Made by a program: the position numbers and the translations under genes. A DNA stretch of 64,000 nucleotides from the NCBI RefSeq assembly GCF_023630175.1, contig NZ_JALLIN010000032.1:1-64000 (forward strand), read 5' to 3'. This document shows, piece after piece, positions 34,356 through 43,406 of the stretch. Below the pieces are notes generated by a model, which had not been told where the DNA came from, ran no database searches, and saw only the letters and a list, made by a program, of their open reading frames with translations. The DNA comes from Streptomyces cellostaticus. Lineage in GTDB: Bacteria; Actinomycetota; Actinomycetes; Streptomycetales; Streptomycetaceae. The stretch's first letter is position 1. Every line of letters begins with the position of its first letter.

Positions 34356-35728
34356 AGATCGAGTTCGCCTGGACCGCGCTGGGCGGCGACCCCGCCCAGG
34401 TGTCGTGTGTGTCGGTCGTCGAGCGCGCGGGGACCCTGCCGGCACGGCTGCCGGTGAACCGGCTGGCGCGCGCCTGCGTCGGCGCGTGTGCGCTGGCCGC
34501 CGCCGAGCTGGGGGCGCGACGGGCCGGACTCGGCCGGCTGCCGGATGCCGAGGTGGACGACGGCGCGGTCGCCGCCGCCTTCCACAGCGAGCGGCTGCTG
34601 CGGGTGGACGGCCGGGAGCCGGTGGCCTTCGCGCCGCTGTCCCGGTTCTGGCGGAGCGCGGACGGCTGGGTGCGCACCCATGCCAACTATCCGCACCACC
34701 GGGCCCGGTTGCTGCAGGCGCTGGGCCTGCCCGAGGACGTCTCGGTGGCGGACGCGGGCGAGCGGATCGCCGGACGGTCCGCGCTGGAGGTGGAGGACGC
34801 GGTCCACCGCGCCGGCGGGCTCGCCGTGGCCCTGCGCACCCCGCGGGAGTGGGCGGCGCACGGGCAGGCCGCCGAGGTGGCCGCCCGGCCGCTGGTCGAA
34901 CGCGAGCGGCTGGACACCTCCCCCGCGCGGGTACGGCCCGCGCTCGACCCGGCAGCGGCCCGGCTGCTGCCCGCCGCCGGGCTGCGCGTCCTGGATCTGA
35001 CCAGGGTGCTGGCAGGCCCGGTCGCCACCCGCACGCTCGCGCTGCTCGGCGCGGACGTACTGCGTCTGGACCCCCCGCACGCGCCCGAACTCCCCGACCT
35101 GCACGCCGACACGGGCTTCGGCAAGCGCTCGGCCGCCCTCGACCTCTCCACCGGCCGGGACACACTGGAGGAGCTGCTGGCCGCGGCGGACGTCGTGGTG
35201 ACCGGCTACCGGCCCGGCTCCCTGGACCGGTTCGGGCTCTCCCCGGAGGCGCTGGCGGAGCGGCACCCCGGGCTGGTGGTGGCGCAGGTGTCGGCGTGGG
35301 GCGCGTACGGGCCCTGGGGCGGACGACGCGGCTTCGACAGCCTGGTGCAGGCCGCGACCGGTGTCGCGGTGACCGAGGGCTCCGCCGAGCGGCCCGGCGC
35401 GCTGCCCGCGCAGGCCCTGGACCACGGCACCGGATACCTGCTGGCGGCGGCCGTGCTGCGGGCGGTGACCGAGCAGTCGTACGACGGCGGCGGCCGGCTG
35501 GTGCGGCTGGCGCTCGCCCGTACCGCGCACTGGCTGACGGACGGGATGCCGGCCGCCCCCGGCGGCGGGGGCGCCGGGTACGGGGGCCCGGACGCCTGGC
35601 TGACGGAGACCGGCAGCCGGCTCGGACGGCTGCGCCACGCCCTGCCGGCGGTGTCCTTCACGGGCGGCCCGGCCGGCTGGGCGCGGCCCCCGGTGCCCTG
35701 GGGGTCGGACCCCGCCCGCTGGCAATGA
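34349..35728 (+). CDS. CoA-transferase family III (CaiB/BaiF-like) protein
   Basis: The 459-residue protein contains the family III CoA-transferase fold in its second half: LRVLDLTRVLAGPVATRTLALLGADVLRLD, GKRSAALDLSTGRDTLEELLAAADVVVTGYRPGSLDRFG and QVSAWGAYGPWGGRRGFDSLVQAATG. The first 200 residues are a divergent extra domain that resembles a second, degraded copy, as in some longer actinobacterial members. It could move CoA between acyl acids; the donor and acceptor are unknown. No Shine-Dalgarno is seen; the start is at the palindromic ATG. A truncated gene remnant follows. Confidence 0.9.
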   Translation: MTEIEFAWTALGGDPAQVSCVSVVERAGTLPARLPVNRLARACVGACALAAAELGARRAGLGRLPDAEVDDGAVAAAFHSERLLRVDGREPVAFAPLSRFWRSADGWVRTHANYPHHRARLLQALGLPEDVSVADAGERIAGRSALEVEDAVHRAGGLAVALRTPREWAAHGQAAEVAARPLVERERLDTSPARVRPALDPAAARLLPAAGLRVLDLTRVLAGPVATRTLALLGADVLRLDPPHAPELPDLHADTGFGKRSAALDLSTGRDTLEELLAAADVVVTGYRPGSLDRFGLSPEALAERHPGLVVAQVSAWGAYGPWGGRRGFDSLVQAATGVAVTEGSAERPGALPAQALDHGTGYLLAAAVLRAVTEQSYDGGGRLVRLALARTAHWLTDGMPAAPGGGGAGYGGPDAWLTETGSRLGRLRHALPAVSFTGGPAGWARPPVPWGSDPARWQ

Positions 35729-35744
35729 GCCCGGGGGTGGGCCG

Positions 35745-36131
35745 GAGCCCCCCGTACCGGCGACCGGCGCGGCCGCGGGCGCCCCGCAGCCGCTGCCGGC
35801 CGAGGTCGCCCTCGACGGTGTCGAGGAGTTCCTGTTCACCTGCGTCGCGACGCCCACCGCCTGGCCGCACAAGCCCACGGCCTTCGACTTCCACGCCGCC
35901 GAGGGCCGCTCCTGGCGCCTCACGGTCGACGGCGACGGCGCACGCTCCACCCGTATCCCCGCGCCCACTGCCGCGACCGGCGAGGACTCGGACACAGCCG
36001 GCGCCTCCATCCACGGCACGGCCAGTGAGCTGGTCCTCTACTTGTACGACCGTATCCCCGCCGACTCCTTGCACGTTGACGGAGACGCAGGGCTGCTCGA
36101 CCTGCTCCGCGCCTGGGAGCCGGAGGAATAG
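35745..36131 (+). pseudogene. C-terminal remnant of a maleylpyruvate-isomerase-type (mycothiol-dependent) protein
   Basis: The + frame from about 35745 to the TAG at 36129-36131 encodes about 128 codons that end RAWEPEE. They include LPAEVALDGVEEFLFTCVAT and TASELVLYLYDRIPADSLHVDGD, the typical C-terminal domain of maleylpyruvate isomerase family proteins. No ATG or GTG opens this frame, and the N-terminal DinB-like domain is missing because the CoA-transferase ends only 16 bp upstream. It looks like a decayed gene fragment. Confirmation needs a protein search. Confidence 0.7.
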
Positions 36132-36147
36132 GATCTGGCGAGGGCTG

Positions 36148-36279
36148 ATCGAGATGGCCGCGCCCCATGCCGCTGTCCGCGCCGGTGACCTCGCCGTCGA
36201 ACGCGAACGCCGTCTCCAGAGCCTCCTCGACCTCGTCACGATCGACCGGCGGCCCCACGAACACGATCTCGGCGAACAC
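36148..36279 (-). pseudogene. 5' remnant of a small conserved protein gene
   Basis: The - strand starts with a GTG at 36279 preceded by GGGAGGA. It encodes a protein opening MFAEIVFVGPPVDRDEVEEAL and continuing ALETAFAFDGEVTGADSGMGRGHLD for 44 residues. At about 36148 the frame turns into low-complexity arginine/proline sequence as it runs into the antisense of the + strand remnant. The regular beginning and ribosome-binding site suggest a real gene whose 3' end was lost. The family is not named. Confidence 0.6.
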
Positions 36280-36472
36280 CCCGGTCCTCCCTCTCGACCC
36301 GGCGAACCACAGCGGTCACAGCGCCGGACGCGGCCTCCCGGCCGGGGTCAGCGGAGCGTTGTGTGGGACACGAAGACCTCCGTGCGGTGCAGTCCCGGAC
36401 GGCTCCACCACACCGGAGGCCTTCGCCGTGCTCAAGCGCGACCGGTGTCGACAACGCTCGTGATCAGTACCT
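36280..36472. other. Non-coding scar region beside the remnants
   Basis: The region includes the ribosome-binding site of the - strand remnant (GGGAGGA in reverse) and GC-rich sequence with no clear gene. It may contain parts of an older gene or insertion that caused the deletion, but no inverted repeats typical of an insertion sequence are visible. It ends at the stop of the alcohol dehydrogenase. Confidence 0.4.
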
Positions 36473-37519
36473 CTAGCCGTTGGTGACGAGCACCTTGAGG
36501 GCGGTGCGCTCGTCCATCGCCTTGTAGCCGTCCGGGACGCCCTCGATGCCGACGGTCAGGTCGAAGACCGGAGAGGGGTCGATGGTGCCGTCGAGGACGT
36601 CGGGCAGCAGGTCGGGGATGTAGGCGCGGACCGGCGCGACACCGCCGCGCAGGGCGATGTTCCGGTCGAACATGACGCCGAGGTCCAGTCCGGTGCCGCT
36701 GCCGTGCGGTACGCCGACGAAGCCGATGGCGCCGCCGTCGCGAGTGATGTTCACGGCCGTCCGCATGGACTGCTCGGTGCCGACCGCCTCGACCACGGCG
36801 TGCGCGCCCTGGCCTCGGGTCAGCTCGCGCACGGCCTCCACGGCCGCGTCCCCGCGCTCGGCGACGACGTCGGTGGCGCCGAAGCGGCGCGCGATGTCGG
36901 TGCGGACCTCGTGCCGGCCGAGCGCGATGATCCGCTCGGCGCCGAGGCGCTTGGCGGCCAGCACGGCGCACAGACCGACGGCGCCGTCGCCGACCACGGC
37001 GACCGTGGCGCCCGGGCGGGCGCCCGCGCCGAGGGCCGCGTGGTGGCCGGTGCCGAGCACGTCGGAGAGGGTCAGCAGGGCGGACAGCAGATGGTCGTCG
37101 GAGGCGGCGTCCTTGGGCAGCTGGACGAGGGTGCCGTCGGCGAACGGCACGCGCACCGCCTCGCCCTGGCCGCCGTCGTACCCGACGGAGCCCCAGAAAC
37201 CGCCGTGCTCGCACGAGGTGGTCAGACCCTCGCGGCAGTGGTCGCACACGCCGTCGGACCACATGAACGGGGCGACCACCAGGTCACCGCGCCGGACGGT
37301 GGACACCTCGGAGCCGGTCTCCTCGACGACACCGAGGAACTCGTGGCCGATGCGCTGCCCTGGCTGCCGGGCCGCCTCACCCCGGTAGGCCCACAGGTCG
37401 CTGCCGCAGATGCAGGCGCGCAGCACCCGCACGACGGCGTCGGTGGGCAGCTGCACCACGGGTTCGGGGACGTCCTCCACGCGCATGTCGTACGGGGCGT
37501 GGATGGTGGTGGCGCGCAT
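36473..37519 (-). CDS. Zinc-dependent alcohol dehydrogenase family protein
   Basis: The 348-residue medium-chain dehydrogenase has catalytic-zinc ligands C37 in ACICGSDLW and the GHEF histidine-glutamate. Its structural-zinc loop CDHCREGLTTSC has only three cysteines in the usual four-cysteine pattern. It has the Rossmann motif VAVVGDGAVGLCAV near residue 175. AAGGAT precedes the ATG at 37519. It is monocistronic. The substrate is unknown; the closest types act on aldehydes and secondary alcohols. Confidence 0.93.
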   Translation of the reverse strand: MRATTIHAPYDMRVEDVPEPVVQLPTDAVVRVLRACICGSDLWAYRGEAARQPGQRIGHEFLGVVEETGSEVSTVRRGDLVVAPFMWSDGVCDHCREGLTTSCEHGGFWGSVGYDGGQGEAVRVPFADGTLVQLPKDAASDDHLLSALLTLSDVLGTGHHAALGAGARPGATVAVVGDGAVGLCAVLAAKRLGAERIIALGRHEVRTDIARRFGATDVVAERGDAAVEAVRELTRGQGAHAVVEAVGTEQSMRTAVNITRDGGAIGFVGVPHGSGTGLDLGVMFDRNIALRGGVAPVRAYIPDLLPDVLDGTIDPSPVFDLTVGIEGVPDGYKAMDERTALKVLVTNG

Positions 37520-37640
37520 GTCGAGGATCCTTCTCGTGCGGGGTGTCGTGCGGTGCCCGGGGGGTGGTCGAGCGCACCTCACGGTACGTCCTGGCGGCCG
37601 CGGGCCGCGCGGGCGGGGCCCGGGTCCGCTCACCGGCCGG

Positions 37641-38351
37641 CTACACCCCCACCGCGCCCAGCAGCGTCCCGGCCACGTACGTCACCCCCATGGCGAGGGC
37701 GCCGCCCGCCGTGTTGCGCAGCACCGCGCGGCCGGGCGCGGCGGCGCCGAGCCGGGCGCTGCTCCAGCCGGTGAGCACGAGCGCGGCCAGTACGCAGAGC
37801 ACGGTGACCGGGAGCCGCAGGGCGGCCGGCGGCAGGACGATCGCCAGCAGCGGGAGCAGGGCGCCCACGGTGAAGGCGAGGAAGCTCGCCCAGGCCGCGT
37901 GCCAGGGGTTGGAGAGTTCGTCCGGGTCGATGCCCAGTTCCACGCGTGCGTGGGCCCTCAGCGCGTCCCGCTCGGTGAGCTGTTCGGCGGCCTCCCGGGC
38001 GACCTCCTCGGACAGGCCGCGCTCCTCGAGCATCTGGGTCAGCTCCTGCAGTTCCGCGTCCGGCTGCTCGCGCAGCTCCCGCCGTTCCTGGGCCAGCGCG
38101 GCCTTCTCCGAGTCCCGCTGGGTGGAGACCGACACGTACTCCCCGGCCGCCATCGACATCGACCCGGCGAGCAGGCCGGCCAGGCCGGCGGTGAGCAGGG
38201 CGGCGCGGGAGCCGGTCGCGCCTGCCACGCCGACGACCAGGCCGGCGGTGGACACGATGCCGTCGTTCGCGCCGAGGACGGCCGCCCGCAGCCAGTTCAG
38301 GCGGGAGCCCAGCGCGCCGCCGTGCGTCTCGTCATGGGTTGGTTCCGTCAC
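37641..38351 (-). CDS. VIT-family (DUF125) iron/manganese transporter-like membrane protein
   Basis: The 236-residue protein starts with WLRAAVLGANDGIVSTAGLVVGVAGA, the VIT1/CCC1 signature. Five hydrophobic segments flank a long charged cytosolic loop (about residues 72-138, including YVSVSTQRDSEKAALAQERREL) with glutamates that bind metal in the family. It probably exports Fe2+ or Mn2+ from the cytosol. The GTG at 38351 is used; no strong ribosome-binding site is seen. Confidence 0.92.
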   Translation of the reverse strand: MTEPTHDETHGGALGSRLNWLRAAVLGANDGIVSTAGLVVGVAGATGSRAALLTAGLAGLLAGSMSMAAGEYVSVSTQRDSEKAALAQERRELREQPDAELQELTQMLEERGLSEEVAREAAEQLTERDALRAHARVELGIDPDELSNPWHAAWASFLAFTVGALLPLLAIVLPPAALRLPVTVLCVLAALVLTGWSSARLGAAAPGRAVLRNTAGGALAMGVTYVAGTLLGAVGV

Positions 38352-38592
38352 AGCAGGGAGAATCGCACAGCCGCGGCCGCTCCGGAGCGTCGCCGGGACC
38401 GTGCCGCCGCTCCCCGGCGTACTCCCGCGCCGGCGCGCCGGGTTCGGGCCCGGTCTCCGGAACCGCCGTGCGTCCGGAGCGGGTTGGCGGCCCGTACGCG
38501 CGTGCGGGCACCGAGCGGGGGGACGGGTCCGGGGCACCGCCGCCGGACCTGGGGGACGGGGATGTCGGTCGTGGCCCGTATCCTCAGTGACC

Positions 38593-39579
38593 ATGCTCGA
38601 AGACCGTGCGACCGCAGTGTCCTCCGCCACCCGGTGGCCGGCCGCGTATCCCAAGGGATACGCGGTCGTTGACGTGGAGACCACCGGCCTGGCCCGGGAC
38701 GACCGGATCATCTCCGCGGCCGTGTACCGGCTGGACGCGCGGGGCGAGGTCGAGGACCACTGGTACACGCTGGTCAACCCGGAGCGCGATCCGGGACCGG
38801 TGTGGATACACGGCCTGACGAGCGAGGTGCTCGAAGGGGCGCCGCTGTTCGGGGAGGTGGCGGAGGAGTTCGCGGCCCGTCTCGACGGCCGGGTGCTCGT
38901 CGCGCACAACGCGGTGTTCGACTGGCAGATGATCGCGCGCGAGTACGCACGCGCGCGGCGCGAGGCACCGGTGCGGCAGCGGCTGTGCACCATCGCGCTG
39001 TCGAAGGAGCTGGGGCTGCCGCTGCCCAACTTCAAGCTGGAGTCGCTGGCCGCGCACTTCGGGGTGGTCCAGCAGCGGGCGCACCACGCGCTGGACGACG
39101 CGCGGGTGCTCGCCGAGGCGTTCCGGCCCAGCCTGCGGGCCGCGGCGGCGGGTGACGTACGGCTTCCGCTGCTGGAGTGCCGGCCGCTGACGGAGTGGTC
39201 GGACACCCCCCGGATCGGCCGGCAGGCGAGCGGCGGCCACGGCGGCCAGGGTCACGGCGGTTGGCGCCCGTCCCGGAAGCGGCCCGCCTGCCCCTACCCC
39301 AACCCCGGCCGTTACGAGACGGGCAAACGCCTCAAACAGGGCATGCGGGTGGCGTTCTCGGGGGACACCTCCACCGAGCGCGAACTGCTGGAGGACCGGG
39401 CGACCGAGGCCGGACTGCACGTGGCGACGTCCCTGTCCCGGCTGACCAGTCTGCTGGTCACCAACGACCCCGGCTCGGGCACCTCGAAGGTGGTCAAGGC
39501 GCGGCAGTTCGGGACGCCGGTGGTCGACGAGGCCGCCTTCGGGCAGTTGCTGCGGGACGTCGAGCCCGCCGACGGGTGA
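38593..39579 (+). CDS. DEDDh 3'-5' exonuclease fused to a BRCT domain
   Basis: The 328-residue protein has an N-terminal DnaQ-like exonuclease (about residues 20-190) with Exo I VVDVETTG, Exo II HNAVFDWQM and Exo III HHALDDA. A glycine-rich linker (about 205-225) leads to a C-terminal BRCT domain (about 245-325, with LKQGMRVAFSGDTSTERELLEDRATEAGLHVATSLS). The DnaQ-BRCT fusion is seen in actinobacterial DinG/PolC-epsilon-like proteins thought to act in DNA repair. The start is the ATG at 38593. Confidence 0.92.
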   Translation: MLEDRATAVSSATRWPAAYPKGYAVVDVETTGLARDDRIISAAVYRLDARGEVEDHWYTLVNPERDPGPVWIHGLTSEVLEGAPLFGEVAEEFAARLDGRVLVAHNAVFDWQMIAREYARARREAPVRQRLCTIALSKELGLPLPNFKLESLAAHFGVVQQRAHHALDDARVLAEAFRPSLRAAAAGDVRLPLLECRPLTEWSDTPRIGRQASGGHGGQGHGGWRPSRKRPACPYPNPGRYETGKRLKQGMRVAFSGDTSTERELLEDRATEAGLHVATSLSRLTSLLVTNDPGSGTSKVVKARQFGTPVVDEAAFGQLLRDVEPADG

Positions 39580-39658
39580 CCGTACGGACGGGTGATTGGC
39601 GCGCGACTCGCCCCGTGCCCGCTCGCCCGGGGGTCGGCCACGGCTCACGCTGGGCCCC

Positions 39659-39892
39659 ATGGCGACATGCGAAGTATGCGGCAACAACTACGGAATGACC
39701 TTCGAGGTGCACGCACAGGGCGCCGTGCACGTGTTCGACTGCTTCTCCTGCGCGATCCACCGCATGGCCCCGATCTGCGAGCACTGCCGGGTGCAGATCA
39801 TCGGGCAGGGCGTGGAGGTCGAGGGCCACTGGTACTGCGGCGCCCACTGCGCCCGGGCGGAGGGGAAGACGGGGGTGGTGGACCGGGTGTGA
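39659..39892 (+). CDS. Small cysteine-rich zinc-ribbon protein
   Basis: The 77-residue protein has a CEVCGNNYG opening and CxxC pairs: CEVC, CFSC, CEHC and a C-terminal CGAHC, with histidines close by. That gives two zinc-binding knuckles, like Zn-ribbons of the LIM type. Function unknown; homologues are widespread in Streptomyces. It lies between the exonuclease-BRCT gene and the SURF1 gene on the same strand. Confidence 0.82.
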   Translation: MATCEVCGNNYGMTFEVHAQGAVHVFDCFSCAIHRMAPICEHCRVQIIGQGVEVEGHWYCGAHCARAEGKTGVVDRV

Positions 39893-39941
39893 CCCGGTAC
39901 CCGCGCGAACGCACCCCACGACCCGGAGGTACCGTCGTGGG

Positions 39942-40739
39942 GTGCACCGCTACCGCTTCCTGCTGACCCGCCAGTGGGTGATCCTCACCGTCGTCGCGAT
40001 CGCGCTGATCCCGACGATGATCGAGCTGGGCTTCTGGCAGCAGCACCGGTACCAGGAGCGCACCGCCCGCAACGACCTCGTCTCCCAGGCGCTGCACGCC
40101 GATCCCGTCCCCGTGGAACGGCTCACCTCCCCCGGTCACTCCGTGACCCGGACCGAGAAGTACCGCACGGTCACCGCGACCGGCGCCTTCGACGCCTCCC
40201 GGGAGGTGGTGGTCCGGCGCCGGACGAACTCCGACGGCGAGGTCGGCTTCCACGTCCTGACCCCGTTCGTCCTGACCGACGGCCGGGTGCTGCTGGTCAA
40301 CCGGGGCTGGATCCCGGCGAACGGCGTGCAGACCGACTTCCCCGAGATCCCCGCGCCGCCCGCGGGCCGGCTCACCGTCACCGGGCGGCTGGAGGCCGAC
40401 GAGACGACCTCGGCGAGCGGGATCAAGAACGTCAGGGGCCTGCCGGACCGCCAGATCATGCTGATCGACAGCGCCGAGGAGGCGCGACGGCTCGGTGCGA
40501 AGGTGCTCGGCGGCTACGTCGAGCAGACGGCGCCGGCGGCCAGGGGCGGCACCCCGGAGCAGATCTCCGACCCGGGCCGCGAGGACGCCCCGCTGAACTA
40601 CGCGTACATGCTCCAGTGGTGGCTGTTCGCCGCGGCCGTCCCGGTGGGCTGGTGGTTCCTGGTCCGGCGCGAGATCCGGGACCAGGACGAGGCGGCCGCC
40701 CAGCCGGCGCCGGAGAAGAGCGAACCGGCCGCCGTGTGA
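39942..40739 (+). CDS. SURF1-family cytochrome c oxidase biogenesis protein
   Basis: The 265-residue membrane protein has helices at residues about 10-28 and about 224-240, with a large exterior domain between. The N-terminal GFWQQHRYQERTARND, RRTNSDGEVGFHVLTPFVLTDGRVLLVNRGWIPANG and C-terminal NYAYMLQWWLFAA motifs mark SURF1, needed for heme insertion into aa3 oxidase. The GTG at 39942 starts near GGAGGT. The C-terminal tail is alanine/glutamate-rich. Confidence 0.94.
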   Translation: MHRYRFLLTRQWVILTVVAIALIPTMIELGFWQQHRYQERTARNDLVSQALHADPVPVERLTSPGHSVTRTEKYRTVTATGAFDASREVVVRRRTNSDGEVGFHVLTPFVLTDGRVLLVNRGWIPANGVQTDFPEIPAPPAGRLTVTGRLEADETTSASGIKNVRGLPDRQIMLIDSAEEARRLGAKVLGGYVEQTAPAARGGTPEQISDPGREDAPLNYAYMLQWWLFAAAVPVGWWFLVRREIRDQDEAAAQPAPEKSEPAAV

Positions 40740-40838
40740 CGGCACCGGTCCTCCGGAGGCGGCGGTCGCCCGGGGTGGCCGTCACTCCCCCGGCGCACCA
40801 CCTGGTTGGCCGCGCGAGCCCCCGGGAAACCGGATGCT

Positions 40839-42623
40839 GTGAACGAGCGCATCGAGGACTACGCCGTCATCGGGGACGAGCAGACCGCGGCCCTGGTGGG
40901 CCGGGACGGCTCGATCGACTGGCTGTGTCTGCCCCGCTTCGACTCCGGCGCCTGCTTCGCCAGGCTTCTGGGTGACGAGGAGAACGGCCACTGGCGGATC
41001 GCGCCGCAGGGCGCGGGCACCTGCACCCGCCGCGCCTACCGGCCCGACACCCTGGTCCTCGACACCGAGTGGGACACCGCCGACGGTACCGTGCGGGTGA
41101 CCGACCTGATGCCGCAGCGCGACCGCGCCCCCGACGTCGTACGGATCGTGGAGGGCGTCAGCGGCCGGGTCACCGTCCGCGGCGTGCTGCGCCTGCGCTT
41201 CGACTACGGCTCGATCATTCCGTGGATGCGCCGCTCCGACGGTCACCGGGTGGCCGTCGCCGGACCGGACTCGGTGTGGCTGCGCGCCGAGCCCCAGGTG
41301 CGCACCTGGGGCGAGGACTTCTGCACCCACTCGGAGTTCACCCTCGCCGAGGGCGAGCGGGTCGCGTTCGTGCTGACCTGGCACCCCTCGCACGAACCGC
41401 GTCCCGCGCTCGTCGACCCGTACGCGGCGCTGAGCACCAGCGTGCGGGACTGGCGGCGCTGGACGTCACGCTGCCGCTACGACGGGCCGCACCGGGACGC
41501 CGTCGTACGGTCCCTGATCACCCTCAAGGCACTCACCTACGCCCCGACCGGCGGGATCGTCGCCGCGGCCACCACCTCCCTGCCCGAGGAGCCGGGCGGG
41601 GTGCGCAACTGGGACTACCGCTACTGCTGGCTGCGTGACTCCACCCTCACCCTGGGCGCCCTGCTGGCGGCGGGCTACCACAGCGAGGCCGCGGCCTGGC
41701 GCGACTGGCTGCTGCGGGCGGTCGCGGGCGACCCGGCGGACCTGCAGATCATGTACGGCCTGGCGGGCGAGCGGCGACTGCCCGAGTGGGAGCTGCCCTG
41801 GCTGTCCGGCTTCGCCGACTCCGCGCCGGCGCGGGTCGGCAACGGCGCGGTCGACCAGCTCCAGCTCGACGTGTACGGCGAGGTCATGGACTCGCTGTTC
41901 CTGGCCCGCGCCTCCGGACTGTCGACCAAGCCGCACATGTGGTCCCTGCAGTGCGCGCTGATGGCGTTCCTGCAGTCGGCCTGGCGGCAGCCCGACGAGG
42001 GCCTGTGGGAGGTGCGCGGCGGCCGGCGCCAGTTCGTGCACTCGAAGGTGATGGTGTGGGTGGCCGCCGACCGCGCCGTGAGGACCCTGGAGCGGTATCC
42101 GGAGCTGCCCGGTGACCTCGACGGCTGGCGGGCGATGCGCGAGGAGGTGCACCGGGAGGTGTGCGAGCGGGGATACGACCCCGAGCGCAACACGTTCACC
42201 CAGTACTACGGCTCGCGCGAACTGGACGCCGCCCTGCTGCTGATCCCCCACTACGGGTTCCTGCCCCCCGACGACCCGCGGGTGATCGGCACGGTCGACG
42301 CCATCCGCGACGACCTGGACCACGGGGGTCTGGTCCGGCGCTACGACACCGACGCGGTCGGCGTCGACGGCATGCCGGGCGGCGAGGGCGCCTTCCTGGC
42401 CTGCTCGTTCTGGCTCGCCCAGGCCCTGCACCTGACGGGCCGCGAGGAGGAGGCACGCGAGCTGTTCGAGAGGCTGGTGGGCCTGGCCAACGACGTGGGG
42501 CTGCTGGCGGAGGAGTACGACCCGGAACCGGGCCGCCAACTCGGCAACTTCCCGCAGGCGTTCAGCCACATCGCGTTGGTGAACACCGCCCTCGCCCTGT
42601 TCGGCGGCGAGGGGGCAGGATAG
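40839..42623 (+). CDS. Glycoside hydrolase family 15 protein (glucoamylase/trehalase-like)
   Basis: The 594-residue protein has an N-terminal beta-domain (IEDYAVIGDEQTAALVGRDGSIDWLCLPRFDSGACFARLLG) and an (alpha/alpha)6 barrel. The catalytic region NWDYRYCWLRDSTLTL (about residues 267-282) and the second acid in LLAEEYDPEPGRQLGNFPQAFSH agree with GH15. It hydrolyses alpha-glucosidic bonds, in mycobacteria trehalose. No signal peptide, so it is cytosolic. The GTG at 40839 starts with NERIEDY; an upstream TTG is less likely. Six bases separate it from the next SDR gene. Confidence 0.92.
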   Translation: MNERIEDYAVIGDEQTAALVGRDGSIDWLCLPRFDSGACFARLLGDEENGHWRIAPQGAGTCTRRAYRPDTLVLDTEWDTADGTVRVTDLMPQRDRAPDVVRIVEGVSGRVTVRGVLRLRFDYGSIIPWMRRSDGHRVAVAGPDSVWLRAEPQVRTWGEDFCTHSEFTLAEGERVAFVLTWHPSHEPRPALVDPYAALSTSVRDWRRWTSRCRYDGPHRDAVVRSLITLKALTYAPTGGIVAAATTSLPEEPGGVRNWDYRYCWLRDSTLTLGALLAAGYHSEAAAWRDWLLRAVAGDPADLQIMYGLAGERRLPEWELPWLSGFADSAPARVGNGAVDQLQLDVYGEVMDSLFLARASGLSTKPHMWSLQCALMAFLQSAWRQPDEGLWEVRGGRRQFVHSKVMVWVAADRAVRTLERYPELPGDLDGWRAMREEVHREVCERGYDPERNTFTQYYGSRELDAALLLIPHYGFLPPDDPRVIGTVDAIRDDLDHGGLVRRYDTDAVGVDGMPGGEGAFLACSFWLAQALHLTGREEEARELFERLVGLANDVGLLAEEYDPEPGRQLGNFPQAFSHIALVNTALALFGGEGAG

Positions 42624-42628
42624 ACGCC

Positions 42629-43384
42629 ATGGATCTTGGACTGAAGGACCGGGTGTACGTCGTCACCGGCGCGACGCGAGGGCTGGGCAACGCCGCCGCG
42701 CGGGAGCTGGTCGCCGACGGGGCGAAGGTGGTCGTCACCGGCCGTGACGAGGAGCGGGTCGCCGGCGCGGCGGCCGAACTGGGGCCGAACGCGGTGGGCG
42801 TGGCCGCCGACAACGCCGACCCGCAGGCCGCCGAGCGGCTGATCGCGGCCGCACGGGAGCACTTCGGCGGCTTCCACGGCGTTCTGGTCAGCGTCGGCGG
42901 GCCGGCGCCGGGGTTCGTCGCGGACAACACGGACGAGCAGTGGCGGGACGCGTTCGAGTCGGTGTTCCTCGGGGCGGTGCGGTTCGCCCGTACGGCGGCG
43001 GCCGAACTGGAGCCGGGCGGCGTCATCGGGTTCGTGCTGTCGGGATCGGTGTACGAGCCCATCGCCGGGCTGACCGTCTCCAACGGGCTCCGGCCGGGGC
43101 TCGCCGGGTTCGCGAAGTCCGTCTCCGACGAGCTGGGGCCGCGCGGGATCCGCGTCGTGGGTCTGCTGCCGGGCCGTATCGACACGGACCGGGTGCGTGA
43201 GCTGGACGCGCTGTCCGCCGATCCGGAGGCGACCCGGGCGGCCGGCGAGTCCCGGATCCCGTTGCGCAGGTACGGCGCCCCGGAGGAGTTCGGCAGGGTC
43301 GCGGCGTTCCTGCTGTCCCCCGCGGCCTCCTACCTGACCGGGATCATGGTGCCGGTGGACGGCGGGATGCGGCACGGGTTCTGA
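42629..43384 (+). CDS. Short-chain dehydrogenase/reductase (SDR)
   Basis: The 251-residue SDR has TGATRGLG (residues 13-20). The usual NNAG is replaced by SVGGPAPG, typical of a known SDR subgroup that uses SGS and lacks the standard YxxxK. Here the tyrosine position reads SGSVYEPIAGLTVSNGLRPGLAGFAKS. The C-terminus is GIMVPVDGGMRHGF. It follows the GH15 gene by five bases, so they are likely co-transcribed. Whether it is an active reductase is uncertain. Confidence 0.9.
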   Translation: MDLGLKDRVYVVTGATRGLGNAAARELVADGAKVVVTGRDEERVAGAAAELGPNAVGVAADNADPQAAERLIAAAREHFGGFHGVLVSVGGPAPGFVADNTDEQWRDAFESVFLGAVRFARTAAAELEPGGVIGFVLSGSVYEPIAGLTVSNGLRPGLAGFAKSVSDELGPRGIRVVGLLPGRIDTDRVRELDALSADPEATRAAGESRIPLRRYGAPEEFGRVAAFLLSPAASYLTGIMVPVDGGMRHGF

Positions 43385-43406
43385 GGTGCCCCGCCACCGC
43401 GGACGG

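Noticed and set aside
35920..36147. Continuation of the - strand gene past 36148
   Set aside because: The residues become arginine/proline-rich antisense of the + strand remnant; coding character stops at about 36148.
36280..36472. Insertion sequence or transposase remnant
   Set aside because: No terminal inverted repeats, target duplication or transposase motifs can be seen; only a short tail of unclear coding sequence.
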